The position numbers and the translations under genes are program-made. This document shows, one piece after another, positions 1 to 14,900 of a DNA stretch of 64,000 nucleotides (the stretch's first letter is position 1; each line of letters begins with the position of its first letter). The notes below the pieces were generated by a model. The model was not told where the DNA came from, made no database searches, and saw nothing but the letters and a program-made list of their open reading frames with translations. The stretch is from Plectrocnemia conspersa. Taxonomy: Eukaryota > Arthropoda > Insecta > Trichoptera > Polycentropodidae. The DNA is taken from assembly GCA_009617715.1 (NCBI GenBank), contig VTFK01000008.1, positions 1,736,001 to 1,800,000 on the forward strand. Reading direction: 5' to 3'.

Positions 1-321
1 TGTATTTAATAAGAAATGGATAAATTTTAAGAAAAATTAGGTATAGGAAAACTATTGTAATACGGCCAAGCGAATATTGTGCGGAGGTGTGAATTAGTAC
101 AATAATATTCCTAGAACAATCCGCGAAAATAAAAATGTGGCGGATTTCCTCAATGGAATAAAGAAACATCTTCGTGCATTAAGAAATAAATTATAATATT
201 AGTATTTTTTATATTCTGTTTATGTTTATATTATATTTTATATGCATGTTTTGATTACATTTGTTTAGTGTAAAAACAATTAGCTATATTAGCTAAATAA
301 ATTAATAAAATAAATATAAAT
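1..321. other. A/T-rich non-coding stretch at the left edge
   Basis: A/T-rich sequence with frequent stops in all frames. I see no gene, RNA or recognisable repeat before the SINE fragment that begins near 322. Confidence 0.5.
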
Positions 322-402
322 TGTGTCTGGAAGATCAGAATTAGAGATTATTATATAAGTAAAATTTCGATCGATCATCGCAGATTAGGTTTATCTATAT
401 TT
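322..402 (+). repeat. SINE body fragment (third copy of the local SINE family)
   Basis: The segment starting 'tgtgtctggaagatcag' and ending near 'ggtttatct' is the reverse complement of the body of the two SINE copies at about 1697..1900 and 36850..37055. Shared pieces include the 'gatcgatc' core and the 'ccagacac' block. The tRNA-like head with A and B boxes is missing here, so this is a truncated copy in the opposite orientation. Orientation is given relative to the other two, which are on the minus strand. Confidence 0.55.
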
Positions 403-1696
403 TGTGATGTAGCTATCGAAAATTATTTAATAATGAGCTACTTTAGCTCATAGATAAAACATTATTATGTATTCAACAACAAAAAAGCCCACAATCATTT
501 AGTCGTTGTACAAAAAGGTGACGCTTCAATTTTATTTGACTCATAAATTATAGTTGCATGCGACAAAAAGTAAGTAAATTGCCTATTAAACACAATATAT
601 AAAAAAACAGAGAAATTTACGGTGGCATTCTGGAGAGTTTTTAAAACGATAGTTAATCATTTGTAAATTTATTGAAAATTGATAAAAAATAATTTCATAC
701 ATTAATTCTATTTTAGAAAGTTAAATAACAATTTTTTAGAATATATTGTACCTCAGCGGTTTCTTATGTGTATTCTCAGATATTTAGTATACCGGCAAGA
801 ATAATCATGCTGTGTATCCGAATGATGGTCATTTTTAAATAAAATATTAAGCACTGCCTTTATTGAGAAAATAGTTTAAAATTTAGCATTAACGTTATAC
901 AGTTATACGGTTAAATTATACCAGATAATGGCAACTTATTTTAAGAATTAATAAAAAAAAATAGGTCGAGGATCTCTGTATTTTGATAATAAAAAAATAA
1001 TAATAAATGGGATGCTCCATAGACTAATATTGCTTGACAAAAACGTGGCACAGGGGTTGTGTTAACGGTCATTAAACCTTTACCCAAACATGGTTCATAT
1101 GTTGTACCATCGGACTTGATAGAGTTATGTTGTTTTTTTCCAACAAAATTAAGCATTTAACTTAATGTTTGTTTAGAGGCTTAGACCAACCACAATCGTT
1201 GCGTCGAAATTAAAATGTTTAATAAAAGCTAATACTAATTGTTTTGTTTCTCTTGGACTTTAAGCACGAAATATTGCATATCCGGGCGAACATTCATTAA
1301 TCGGTTCCTAGAACACTTACGTAAAAACCGTGGACCTAACTATAACAGGGAATATGGCAGACTTACAAACAGGTGAACTTACAGGTAGGTAGCAAATGCG
1401 AAAAATTCGGTTGGAGCAGGTACCAAGCATCGCCGAATTACTTATTCTATAGAATGACAACGCACGCAAACGAGTCTAATAAGATAAGTATAAGAAAACA
1501 ACAGAGTCTAGTTTCGCTCTGAATCATTTACTTTAGGCAGATGAACGAGGACTAAAAGGAAGATTGGGCTAATTTTCTTAAGAGTATATAAGCCAAAACA
1601 ATGCTAAATTGATCTATTTCATCAAAAACATTAAGATATTCTCTATGAAGTAGCTCATTATAAAAAGAATTTTTTAATACATAATAAGTACGCTCG
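403..1696. other. Non-coding A/T-rich stretch, nothing recognised
   Basis: Stops are dense in all frames. The only longer open frame (minus, 941..1156) has no family resemblance and a composition typical of chance. No hairpin, tRNA-like or transposon terminus was seen. Confidence 0.5.
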
Positions 1697-1900
1697 ATTT
1701 TAATTAATTATATCAATATTCATTCGTAATATTAAGAAAATCTAGGTTATCATAATCTGTAATGATCGAACGAAATTATAATTACATAATAATCACTGAT
1801 TTTGATCTACCAGACACGATAAAATTCGGGATTCTGTGATTCAAACCCGGGTCTTTTAGGTCAATAGTCAGCGACTTATACCACTAATCTATCAAGTGGT
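1697..1900 (-). repeat. tRNA-derived SINE, copy A
   Basis: Read on the minus strand, the head contains a pol III A-box-like segment (TAGTGGTATAAGTCGC) followed about 30 bases on by a B-box-like segment (GGGTTTGAATC), as in tRNA-derived SINEs. The body that follows ('gtgtctggtagatc' and onward) aligns along its length with the copies at 36850..37055 and 322..402. The three copies together define a dispersed family. No target-site duplication was identified. Confidence 0.6.
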
Positions 1901-4472
1901 TTGTTTGTTTTCAATGTGATATAAATGAGAGTTTAACCAAACAATAAACGAAGCTATGTCGAATCTACCGATACAAACCCTAGAAGTCCGAGAAAGTGGA
2001 AGCCTTTTACTGCGACCGTCCTTTACTAGTCCATCAAATGCAAACACCCGAATTACCGAAATTAAATACGACTTGTTTTTCGCCTATTTGTATCCTTCGC
2101 CTCCCAAATAAAACGTTAAGACAAATATCGCTCGTGAAGCTCAAAAAGTTGTCGATTTGGGCAGTATAATGTATGCAAAATGATGTTTTTTAATACTGTA
2201 GTAACCAAGGTATGATATATATAAAAATCATTTCAAGAAGTTATAAATGTACATATTACACCCTCAAAAGATCCAGATGATTTAAAATATCAATCAGATA
2301 ATAAATATTGAACAAAATTAATAAATGGCCTTTCTCAACAAGTGTTGCGCAAATCGAAAACAGTGCACGAAAAAACCGGTTGAGAATATTATCAACACGA
2401 AAAAAATTGGGAATACCAAATATAAACAAAAATATATGCAATTTGTTAAATGGCAATTTTATTTTTTACCAAGAAGATTATAGCACACTCAAAAAAATAG
2501 CATAAGCAAATTATGATTCGTGAAGTATAACTTTTAGAAATCGTCAAACATTCTTCCGCTTAGCATTTTTTATATTCTAAACCCATGCTTGCATTTACTA
2601 CGTAATTATTGATTTGCGAATCGCACATGTTTAGCATTTTAATCAATATAATAAACTTTTTAGTGATCTATTTTTTTTTTATAAATTTAATATTTTAAGA
2701 TCTACATTAATACTGAGATAGATACTTAGGCCGGATACTTTTGGAACTACCCGCATGTCCAATGCACACTAGTGTGTCAATCAACCGCATTTAGTAAGAC
2801 CCAAGTCACCTTCAATCTCTAAGAAATAAAATCAATGCTAGACAAGGTCAAGCGTCGCCTAAAACAGTTGGGTCAGTTATCGCAATTTAAGTCATTACGA
2901 TGGACACGTTTAGTGACTAAGTACATGACCGGTATAATTGAAGCAGTACTTTAAAGGTTAAAATTTCAAACCGGTAACGCATCAAAGTTAGTGAGACGAG
3001 AATTACGTTCAACTTAATTAAAAAAGGAACAATTTTATCAATAGGCAAAGAACTTCAGTTTGATAAGAATTAAAAAATATGATAGAAAATGATACTCCAG
3101 TTTTTTTAGATACTGAGATGATAAGGATGCGGCTACTAGTGGTCTGAAAATATTAAAATATGTAGGGGAAGGAAATGATTTCTAACGGGGTGATTAAAAC
3201 TGGTTGAAACATAGAGGTTTTCAGTAAGATAAGCAATAGAGTGAATCACGACTCTAATTTCTGATTAAAATGAAGAAGAAGAATATCATAAACAAAATAA
3301 ATAACGATAGAGTCGTTTAGGAAGCACTTATATAATTAACTATCAATTTTTTAGATAATCCGAAAATAAATAGGTAAACGACCATTTTTAATCAATATAA
3401 GGTATAGAGCAATCTACATATATACATACATTTATGTTATATTTGTATTCGTACATAATTAATGTGATTTGTGTAATAAGCTAAGAATAATTTAAAAAAA
3501 TATCACGTTAATATTAATCTAAAAATAAGCCGCATGCAACATCACATGACTAGCCGTATCGCAAAGATTCTTTTTGCTTATCGGCATTAGCACTATCAGT
3601 AGGAGATAACAAGTGTCAACATAATTTGCCCACACATAATTTTCCCAGATCACAGGTCAATGCTTTTGATGTATGCAGTCTTAGTTGAATTACGCACGAA
3701 TGCCACAGTTAAAAAAACAATGGGATATGTAGGAAGCGAAAATAAAATAAAGATTCACTTAATCAGCGTTTATAATTTCAATAAATAATATTTATTAATA
3801 TCAGAACGTCATTATTCACCTTGCGTTTGAAATAATTGCCATAGTTCAAGGGCTATTCTGTGGGGTTCGCTCTAGTCGTACCAGCCAAAAGATAAGACTT
3901 ATCTCACTTGCGATGCCACTGATTTTTTTGGTGACCAAGATTTAGGTCAAAACAGCGCTGGCGGAACACTTTTAAAATATATTTACTTAAGAACGTCGTA
4001 GCGTATCTAAAAAAAATTAGAAGCGTGATTTGCAAGACGTTGGGGGTCCTAAATACGGTTGTATGTTGCATTTTAGTATTTTACACATCTTTAATGAAAT
4101 AAAAAATACTATAAATTATTATAAGATTCCTATACCTATATTATATGGTAATACTCTTATTTCACAGCGACTATATAAAAACAATTCTGATATGTAAAAA
4201 TTATAATTAATGAGTCAATATGTGTAGATATAAATTGTATAAGATATCAGTTTTAGTGGCAAATATAAGTAAGCTTTCTACATACTATGATTTACAAAAA
4301 AAATTAGCGTAAAGATTATGCTCCATAAAAATAAGCAACGAGAAATTGTAATATATAAGAGCCACTATCTATAAAACACGATGAAACATTAAAACAGTGA
4401 TGATTTAACATATATAATCGTTTTGGCTTTTATAGATACTACCTATTTATTTAAAATTCTATACAATATATT
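1901..4472. other. Non-coding stretch, nothing recognised
   Basis: Mostly A/T-rich. Two less A/T-biased patches (about 2730..2960 and 3830..3980) look like decayed repeats, but I cannot assign them. Small open frames on both strands near 2256..2505 overlap each other and look like chance. Confidence 0.45.
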
Positions 4473-4689
4473 AGGTTGTCTCATTTCAAGTGACATATTT
4501 TTATTTAGTCGATAACGAACCGTGTTTAAAACAAGACGTTCGTAGTAAATAACCATGTTTTTTATTTATTCCGCGAGGAAAGTTTTTATTTTTATTTGTC
4601 AGATTTGTATTTTTTGTATTTTTTCAACTTCTATGTATCATATGTAGATAAAATATGTACGAGTAAACTGAAACACTAACTGAAGTATT

Positions 4690-4920
4690 AATTTGAGATT
4701 TGACGAAGGTAATGTTCGTCATAGAGATTTCTTAAAGGCCCTGAAAATGATACCAATGAAAGAGGTCCGTCTGTTGTTGACAAAAAATTGAGAAACATTG
4801 TTGAAGCTAATTCACAAACAACCATTGAAAGACTTATGGTTTTTCCTGCAACCGTTTTACATCTAGATGCCATAAGCTACAAAAAATAGACAAATGGGTA
4901 CCGCACGATGACCGAAAAAA
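4690..4920 (+). pseudogene. mariner transposase remnant, N-terminal (DNA-binding) part
   Basis: A plus-strand frame reads a mariner-like helix-turn-helix segment: a GPSVVD piece (family SGRPSVVD), then LRNIVEANSQTT, then TVLHLDAI and, after a one-base break and a stop, the hallmark KWVPH-type motif (read here across frames near 4890..4910). Mariner transposases carry exactly this order before the catalytic domain. The reading frame is broken at the linker and nothing of the first two catalytic aspartates is visible downstream, so this is a fossil. The bases 'ttaggttg' near 4471 could be the decayed left end. It probably belongs to the same insertion as the C-terminal piece at 5411..5656. Confidence 0.7.
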
Positions 4921-5053
4921 TTGTACGAAAGGTAAGTGTGTTCTTCATTAGTTCCGAAAAACAATAGGAAACCATTTTTGAAGATAATCCCCCCCATCCA
5001 TACAGTTATCAAATACAAAATCTGTTACTTAATGCATATCTTTAATATACCCC

Positions 5054-5070
5054 CACACACACACACACAC
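5054..5070. repeat. (CA)n microsatellite
   Basis: A short pure CA dinucleotide run lying between the two mariner fragments. Confidence 0.85.
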
Positions 5071-5282
5071 CTTATATGCATATAAAAAAAGTGCAAAGCG
5101 TCCAAAAATATGTTTATCTATAGAGACGACATTTTATAGCCCGTTGGGTTATAATAGCAACGTTTGTTAAACTGTTGTTTATTGTTTCCACATATTCTAC
5201 TTAGCTCTTAGCTATTTGTGAATTTATTTTTTAGCGCATTCAGTTTAAGAATCAAACTATACGAACGATCCTTCCATCGCGA

Positions 5283-5345
5283 AAATGCCGCCCCAAAACA
5301 AATACCGCCCGGGGCGACTCCCCCGCAACTACGCCACTGAGAGAA
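5283..5345. other. GC-rich fragment resembling a DNA-transposon end
   Basis: This is an isolated GC-rich patch between the two mariner pieces. Its minus strand begins CAGTGGCGTAGTTGCGGG, like the terminal inverted repeats of many short cut-and-paste elements. No matching opposite end was found in 4920..5283, so it is either one surviving end or coincidence. Confidence 0.3.
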
Positions 5346-5410
5346 GTCGAAATTTTGTTTAATTATGCGAGATTATTACAGTGGAATCACTTTGTAGAAC
5401 AGTATAGAAA

Positions 5411-5656
5411 ATGAGTCGTAAAATATTCGATCTTGGTAAACAGATTTCACTAATTACTGTTACAAAATTAAATGAATTCGGATTGGAAATTTTGCCTCAT
5501 GTCTCATATTTTCCAAACCTTTTTTTTCCTACAGATTATTGCATTTTTAAACATTTAGGTATTTCTTTGAAATACAAGATAGATCAGAGTGATCTTATAA
5601 AAGCATTTGAAGACGTCACAGCATTTAAAAAAAACTCATCTCTCATATTTTCTTAA
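5411..5656 (+). pseudogene. mariner transposase remnant, C-terminal catalytic part
   Basis: The frame contains KLNEFGLEILPHVSYFP...PTDYCIFKHL, which matches the end of mariner transposases (E-LPH-YSPDLAPxDY-LF). The aspartate of PTDY corresponds to the third residue of the DD34D triad. The following segment (ALIKAFED-type helix, TAFKK) matches the tail, where the family has DFFASKD. The upstream D residues are absent, and about 490 bases separate this from the N-terminal remnant. The element is therefore disrupted and certainly inactive. The start ATG is only the first Met of the open stretch, not a native start. Confidence 0.75.
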
Positions 5657-6180
5657 CCTTTCTTCTACAGATTATAACCCTTATAAACATTAAGAATTGT
5701 TTATTTGAAAAACAAAATTCAATAATCAGTGATATTATTCATTGTTAAATCGTTAGTTAAAAATTATTTTGATTAATAAAATTGCAGTCAAAAAATTAAA
5801 GCGTCCTATATCTCACTAAAAAATTGGCCAATAAAACAACCTAACATTTCTTAACGCGAGCCAACAAAGACTTATGAATTAATTTATAAGCATCATAACC
5901 AAAATCTGAAAATCGCACGTTTAAAAGTAAATAATATTTTCTGAATTGCGTCACTGGGCTACTTTTAGGCGCAGTATTGTACGCTCGAAGGAAAAACATA
6001 ATAAATCGATAACGTGTCTGTGAGGTCAGATCCAATAAACTATTCGAAATCACATGGAATTTCCCATGTTTGGTCTCAGAATTTATAAGAAATTATATAA
6101 TAAACGCATAGTTTATTGCAATATTGCAAGTGACAAAGCAAATATATGTATGTATATAAATAAAAATACATCTTAATGAT
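5657..6180. other. Non-coding stretch after the mariner remnant
   Basis: A/T-rich with one 70-codon minus-strand frame (5841..6053) that I could not match to a family. No terminal repeat of the mariner was identified. Confidence 0.4.
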
Positions 6181-6567
6181 TGCCAACCATTGCATGAAGT
6201 GGCCTCGTCAACAATGTGAAGTGTTCCCTAAAGATTGATTTGATGGTCAACAACGAACACAAACGGAAATTTTCCAAAAGGTTCATTTACATAGCTGGAT
6301 TGAAATGCTCCAAAGTCCGCCACTTCATCTCGTTCGGCGTCATTTTTCAGAATCTCGCTCTTAATTGCGTCTGCAATCACAATGCGCTCTGCATGTTTAA
6401 CCACCCGCGATTAAAGCGCAATGATTACACTTCGGAATGTCCGTCTTGAAACGAGTTTGTCCGGTGACGTTTTAAAGCCGTGACAAGTGCGACGCAATAG
6501 TGAAACGCTAAAATAGACAACGCCGAGCCCCCGGACACACCTTCGTAGTCCGGTTCGCACTGCGTCA
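6181..6567 (+). promoter_or_regulatory. Promoter/5'UTR-like island upstream of the small gene at 6568
   Basis: This block is markedly richer in G, C and CpG than its surroundings and ends just before a coding-like first exon. It contains a CRE-like TGACG (6465..6470 region) and CCGG-rich stretches. Open frames exist on both strands (plus 6216..6449 and minus about 6228..6412), but neither is supported by a start, splice sites or homology. I treat the block as 5' regulatory sequence. It may instead be a decayed coding region. Confidence 0.35.
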
Positions 6568-6712
6568 ATGAATCAATTCGAAAACAAACAACCAGTCAGA
6601 ACCCGGCGTGCCAGAAGCACAGCTGTGTTACCAATAACGTCCAACATCGTGTTTCAGAACCAAGATCTAGGAGGATGCGAAGAGAGCAGAGAAATCCGCA
6701 GAACTCCAAAAA
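6568..6712 (+). CDS. Candidate first exon of an unrecognised small gene
   Basis: ATG at 6568 follows an in-frame TAG at 6514 and opens 48 codons plus one base up to a clean donor (AAAAA|GTAAGG). Without splicing the frame stops at 6732. The peptide begins MNQFENKQPV and continues with a basic stretch RTRRARSTAVLP, then NQDLGGCEESREIRRTPK. It is charged and polar, unlike chance frames in this A/T-rich DNA. Two downstream pieces (6910..6929 and 7256..7342) join it in phase to a stop codon, giving a protein of about 84 residues. I do not recognise the family. The basic N-terminus could suggest a nuclear protein, but that is a guess. It would lie inside FOXO's large second intron on the opposite strand if FOXO continues leftward. 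Confidence 0.4.
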
Positions 6713-6909
6713 GTAAGGGTAGAACGACTTAAACAGACAATGTAACGCATAAACTCATTAAATATCAATTCCTGGAAAATTTATATTTAAAATAAAAAAA
6801 TAAGAGAGTAAAATAGCCGCAGCTTCACTAAAACAATGCACCGTCTTCCACGGAACGCACCGTGATTTTTTAAAATTTAATTACTGCCTTATCCTATATT
6901 ATTCTGCAG

Positions 6910-6929
6910 TGACCATTTTCTATTTTTAC
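6910..6929 (+). CDS. Candidate 20-nt microexon of the small gene
   Basis: Twenty bases lie between a strong acceptor (pyrimidine-rich tract ending ATTCTGCAG) and a consensus donor (GTAAGT). The length converts the phase-1 end of the first exon into phase 0, which is what the exon at 7256 needs. It would encode about seven hydrophobic residues. The support is splice-site quality and phase only, so a chance arrangement is possible. Confidence 0.25.
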
Positions 6930-7255
6930 GTAAGTACATATGAACTGTGCCAGATACACATGTACGACTATTAATATGCTAAACACCAGTGAAGTCGTAA
7001 ATAAACAATATCATAATTTTTTAAATAATTTCAAGACTTTTCGTAACGTAATTTAAATGAAGTAACTACCATAAATAACTTTGCTAACGAGCAAATTATA
7101 CTTGCGCCAATTAATCAAATAGATGATGAAATCAAAGTTTCGATTTTTAGAGATGCCTATTGCAGCATATTTATTTAACTCAATTGGCAAGATAAGTTAC
7201 TACCTAGTTAAATTACATGAATTCAAGTGACGAAACGAACCCTTAAGATTTGCAG

Positions 7256-7342
7256 ATTCATTATGCTGCTAAAGAATCTGTACAACAAAATGTGGGCGTT
7301 TATGAATGGCGCATAAAAGAGTTAGAATTTTTTAATTCTTAG
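7256..7342 (+). CDS. Candidate terminal exon of the small gene
   Basis: After an acceptor (GATTTGCAG) a frame of 28 codons plus TAG reads IHYAAKESVQQN, then VGVYEWRIKELEFFNS. It is charged and helix-like, in contrast to neighbouring sequence. It starts in phase 0, compatible with the microexon at 6910..6929. The family is not recognised. The exon is short, so confidence rests on the combined model. Confidence 0.3.
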   Translation: MHYAAKESVQQNVGVYEWRIKELEFFNS

Positions 7343-8914
7343 AATCCAAGCGCATCAGGGGATACAATTCTTAATTTTTTCTGCATTTGTCGCAATAATA
7401 AATAAGTCGCAATCGCTAAATGTGACAATTTTATATTGCAATGTCACGAGCGAAGCATCAAAATCACCTTTGTGTATTAGCAAAAAAAACGGCGTATTAA
7501 AAAATAGACCAGTGGTATAAATCATTCAATGAAAGAATTCCTTTTTAATTTCTATCATGTCTGAAAGATTGTAATTAATGAATAATTTATAATTATCATT
7601 CTGATTAATTTTCGCATATTAACATTTCCTAGATTTTCACGGATGAATAGTCGTGATGAATAATTAAAAACGTTTTGCTTAGTAAAATCTATTTATTGTA
7701 AGTTAATGTTTGATTTACAGACTTCGATTTTAGTCTGGTTAGTTAGTGGTTGATTGTGTTGACTGATTATTTTTACACACGTTGTAAACTAAGAGCAAAA
7801 CGGTACAAAAACTATTTTTTTAAAACTGCAATCATATTTTAATTTATTGTACATTGTACGTAAGAACTGATTAAATGCATATAGTAATATGCGTTAACTA
7901 TAAACGGTTTTAAAGTAGTGAAAAGTTAGCGTGACACACATGGTGCGAGTATGGAATCCGAGGTAAAAGCCTTTAATTACAAATAACTTTACTATTATTT
8001 TTTGAAACCATTAAAAAAAATACGTGGACAAACTATAAAAAATTACTATAAAAAGATGAAACAAAAAACATATTACTGTAAATGAATTACGCAGATCAAT
8101 GACCACAAATTATCTATCACCCATTTGAAATAATTGTTATGTGCATTATGAGAAAAAATTCATTGATAACAAAAAACCTTCAAATAGTATAATATTATGC
8201 AATACAATTAGATAAACTCAAAGTTCAACATTCATGAACGTGCGCTTGGTGATATCTCCAATTTTTAATGCATGTTTTACTACGATTAGATATTGACGCA
8301 AATCGATTTGATATATATAGCACAATTAAATATGGATATGGGTATAAATTTAGTCGTTTGATCTGACCGATTGACTCGATTCATAAACCCCAACATCTCC
8401 ATATCATCACGTCCGGGATAATCAAAATTTGAACAATCCGCACGCGAAATGCGCTTTCAGGGATTTTATTTATTGACACAGTCTATCATGGTTTTATATT
8501 ACGTTTGCACGTAATTTATGTAAATAGATATTTATAAAAACGGGATAAATGTAATTTATATAATTATATAATTAATAGATATATGTACATAACTAAAAGT
8601 ACGTCATTGGTTGTTCCAAAAAATATATACTTTAACAAACCCCTTTAACAATGATACACTACAAAATTAAATAAAATGTGTCTGAAAATATTACAGATAC
8701 TGTATAATTTTATATTTTTCAACATTTTTGCTGTAAATGTGATATTAAATAATAAAAAAAAAACATAGCATTTGTTAGTGAATTTTGCAATTTTTTTGTT
8801 CAAGTACATTCACACATTATTTTATTAAAAAAATAAAATATTTTACGTACTTCTTAGTTTAGTACTGCACCACGACTAAAAACCACCAGTTGTTACTCTC
8901 CACTACATTTCTCG
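7343..8914. other. Non-coding stretch, nothing recognised
   Basis: A/T-rich throughout, with no long frame on either strand and no recognisable repeat until the element near 8915. Confidence 0.5.
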
Positions 8915-9005
8915 TGCTGTTTAAACCCAAGCCTAACCATTATACCGTTATTATATTCGTTTAGGTTTAAACAGCAAATGAACGTTTCGCAACTGTTAAA
9001 TTTAA
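8915..9005. repeat. Copy of a dispersed 'gtttaaacagcaaatg' repeat with inverted flank
   Basis: The segment contains 'gctgtttaaacccaagcc' followed about 50 bases later by its near reverse complement 'ggtttaaacagcaaatg', then 'acgtttcgcaactg'. The latter block recurs three times in the composite array at 48532..50052, and the former recurs at 34560. This is therefore a stray copy of that family with an internal inverted repeat. Confidence 0.55.
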
Positions 9006-9189
9006 GCAAGGCGCCGTGCTTACTAACAAGTACCATATTTTTTTAGAAAAGGTCTAAAATTTTTCTATGTGAACTAACAAGTTAAGACCTTACTTAGAAC
9101 TTGGCTTAAAACTGTTTTTTAAGATTTCTGGAAGCCACATCAAAACTGCTTATCGAGAATAATATGATAATTAAAGTCTTGCTGAGAAA

Positions 9190-9765
9190 TATAGAAATTG
9201 TTGGCTAATAACAAGATTCAAAGACACCCTCATACATACGCCAGGAGGCAGTGATATCAAAAAAGTCTGAGGGTTGATCTTGTGTAGTTAACCATAGCGC
9301 ACTCATATTTATTTGGCTTGACACCATAGTTTCTTTAACTTTTAAATGTCTCTTAGCAGACCAACACCGAATCGGACTGCTATTCGCAAAGCTTTTGTCC
9401 TTAGCCAAGTGCCCTCATTAAAGACTCCATCGTAAATGGCACTATGTCGGGCCATATTAAAGACATAAGCCAGATAGGATCCCCATAGAGAGTGCAGCTC
9501 TGCAGCTAATGCATTCATAGAGAGATGCTTACGAAAGGGTCAGCTAGGAATCGCCACATTTATTGCATCCTCCGGATATATTTGCTAAGACTGCAGCCTA
9601 CAAGGTTGACTCCGCAGAATGAGGCTCTTTTTAGAGGGTCAGTCAGGGGTCTACTTCTTTCTTTAACTTTCTGAAGACGACCTCATTCGCGCGCTTCGCC
9701 GACTAACAGCCCTAGATTATGTGACTAAGATTTCTCCGACAGAAACCAAAATTAATATCCATCTT
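9190..9765. other. Less A/T-rich segment, probably a decayed repeat
   Basis: Base composition is clearly more balanced than in the flanks. Open stretches occur on the minus strand (one of 67 codons at 9205..9408) but are interrupted by stops. No motif of a known transposon family could be read, so I describe it only as an unidentified, possibly once-coding segment. Confidence 0.35.
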
Positions 9766-13360
<3,595 letters not shown>

Positions 13361-13414
13361 TTCCGCAATAATCTGATTTTCCTATCATAATAGGAAAATC
13401 AAATTATTGCGGAA
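13361..13414. repeat. 24-bp near-perfect hairpin with 6-nt loop
   Basis: The left arm (13361..13384, starting TTCCGCAATAAT) and right arm (13391..13414, ending ATTATTGCGGAA) are complementary over 24 bases with one mismatch, around the loop TCATAA. One more A-T pair and a wobble pair extend it outward. No open frame runs through it. It could be a tiny MITE, a recent palindromic insertion or a hairpin RNA. The near-perfect pairing with a short loop is not typical of a conserved animal miRNA precursor, which has imperfect arms. Confidence 0.9.
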
Positions 13415-14539
13415 ATATTTCTCAAGCTAATTTTAAATGCCTCTTCACTATAAATACCACAAAACGTCCCTACGAAACCTTCATACAAGCTTAAACACGG
13501 AAGCCTTTTTTACGCTTATTTTAATTATGGTGTATATTATTTTATATTCGCATTTAATCTTTAATAATGAATGAGCAAAGCGTAATTAAAATTATGCAAT
13601 AAACAACTTACATAGCTATATGAATAAAATGATTTAACTATTGCCATAAAGATATTTATATTTGCAGTCAGTGGTAGCTTAATATATGATTAAATCAATC
13701 GTGACTCAATCTTTATATGGGCGATAAGGGTTCACTTATAAGTAATGTTTTTTCTCAAAAAATTCTCAAAAAAACACCAAATCTAAAATTCTCATGGAGT
13801 CTTTTTTTGCTACAAATTTAGTTTGTAACAAAAGGTAATTGTTTTATACCATTGTATAAAAAAAGGTGGATCCGTGCCAGATGCTCGAAAATATGCATGA
13901 TTTCTTGGAAGCTCTTAAAAGAAATCGAAAGTATTTGAGTGGCAAAAAATTGTCTACAACTTTCTTAATTGTTTTAATCGGCTTTAACTTTGCTTAAGAA
14001 ATCCAAGAACTACATTATTGATGAGATAAGAAGAACAATCAGCAGACTGCAAAAATATATAAGAGATTTTCAGAGTTACGCCAAAAACTTTGCCTGACTT
14101 TGCTTCGGCAAAATCTTGTTTTTTAAAAAGTCATTTTAAATTTATTAAAAAAAAAAAACGATTATTTGCGTCCATTATAACAAATCATTATCCTATTAAA
14201 ATTTGTTTTCTTCAGCGATTATCCAGTTCTCTGTTCATTATTAATAATATTATATTTACAATAATATTTTGTATTATTATAACGACATACTATAAAACTA
14301 TTTTGAGAATTTTCTAGAAAATCGAGAAGGAAAATGAGTATTTTCAATTCTCGAGAAATGAAAAACATAGATACCAAAATGCCTACAAGGATCATACAAG
14401 GCAGCTTCTTGTTTGTATATTATGCGTGATTTTCGGTAAATATCTTTTCAAAACATACACAATTTCCACAGTAGCTAGTAAAATAAGTTAAAAATGAACT
14501 TAGCGTCGTTGCGAAGCAAAGAATATTTTAGAAATATTC
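13415..14539. other. Non-coding stretch, nothing recognised
   Basis: A/T-rich. The plus-strand frame at 14090..14317 is rich in Ile/Phe/Lys and looks like chance. Confidence 0.45.
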
Positions 14540-14900
14540 ACGTTTACGTACAAACATAAATATGTAAAAATATTTTTGCCTCGTATCGCACACAAAAAGA
14601 TATCCACGCATTGAAATAAATAGAAGTTAATGGGCTAATTAGGGTCGATTTTATAGGTCGTTTATGTATACAATGTATAGATTTTCTATACGAGAACCGC
14701 ATTCGGATTCTATACGTTCGCATCGTATTCCAGTTAATCCAATCTAATTGCGATCGTATAATCCCAGCGGGAATCTGATCAGCGACTCTGTATGGTCCCA
14801 TTTAATGGCCGTTAGATCCTGTATATGTCACGTGATCTCTCAGAATACGTTGTGACTTTTCGATATTTCCGAGATTAATGCATGTTTTTGAATGATTTTT
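14540..14900. other. More complex segment, possible conserved non-coding or decayed repeat
   Basis: Composition is less A/T-biased. A minus-strand frame of 85 codons (14544..14801) begins MGPYRVADQIPAGIIRSQLDW, but I recognise no domain and there are no convincing splice sites. It contains a CACGTGA E-box near 14830. It may be intronic regulatory DNA. Confidence 0.3.

Noticed and set aside
5841..6053. 70-codon minus-strand frame suspected to be the C-terminus of a LINE reverse transcriptase
   Set aside because: The resemblance was vague and no conserved motif could be pinned down.
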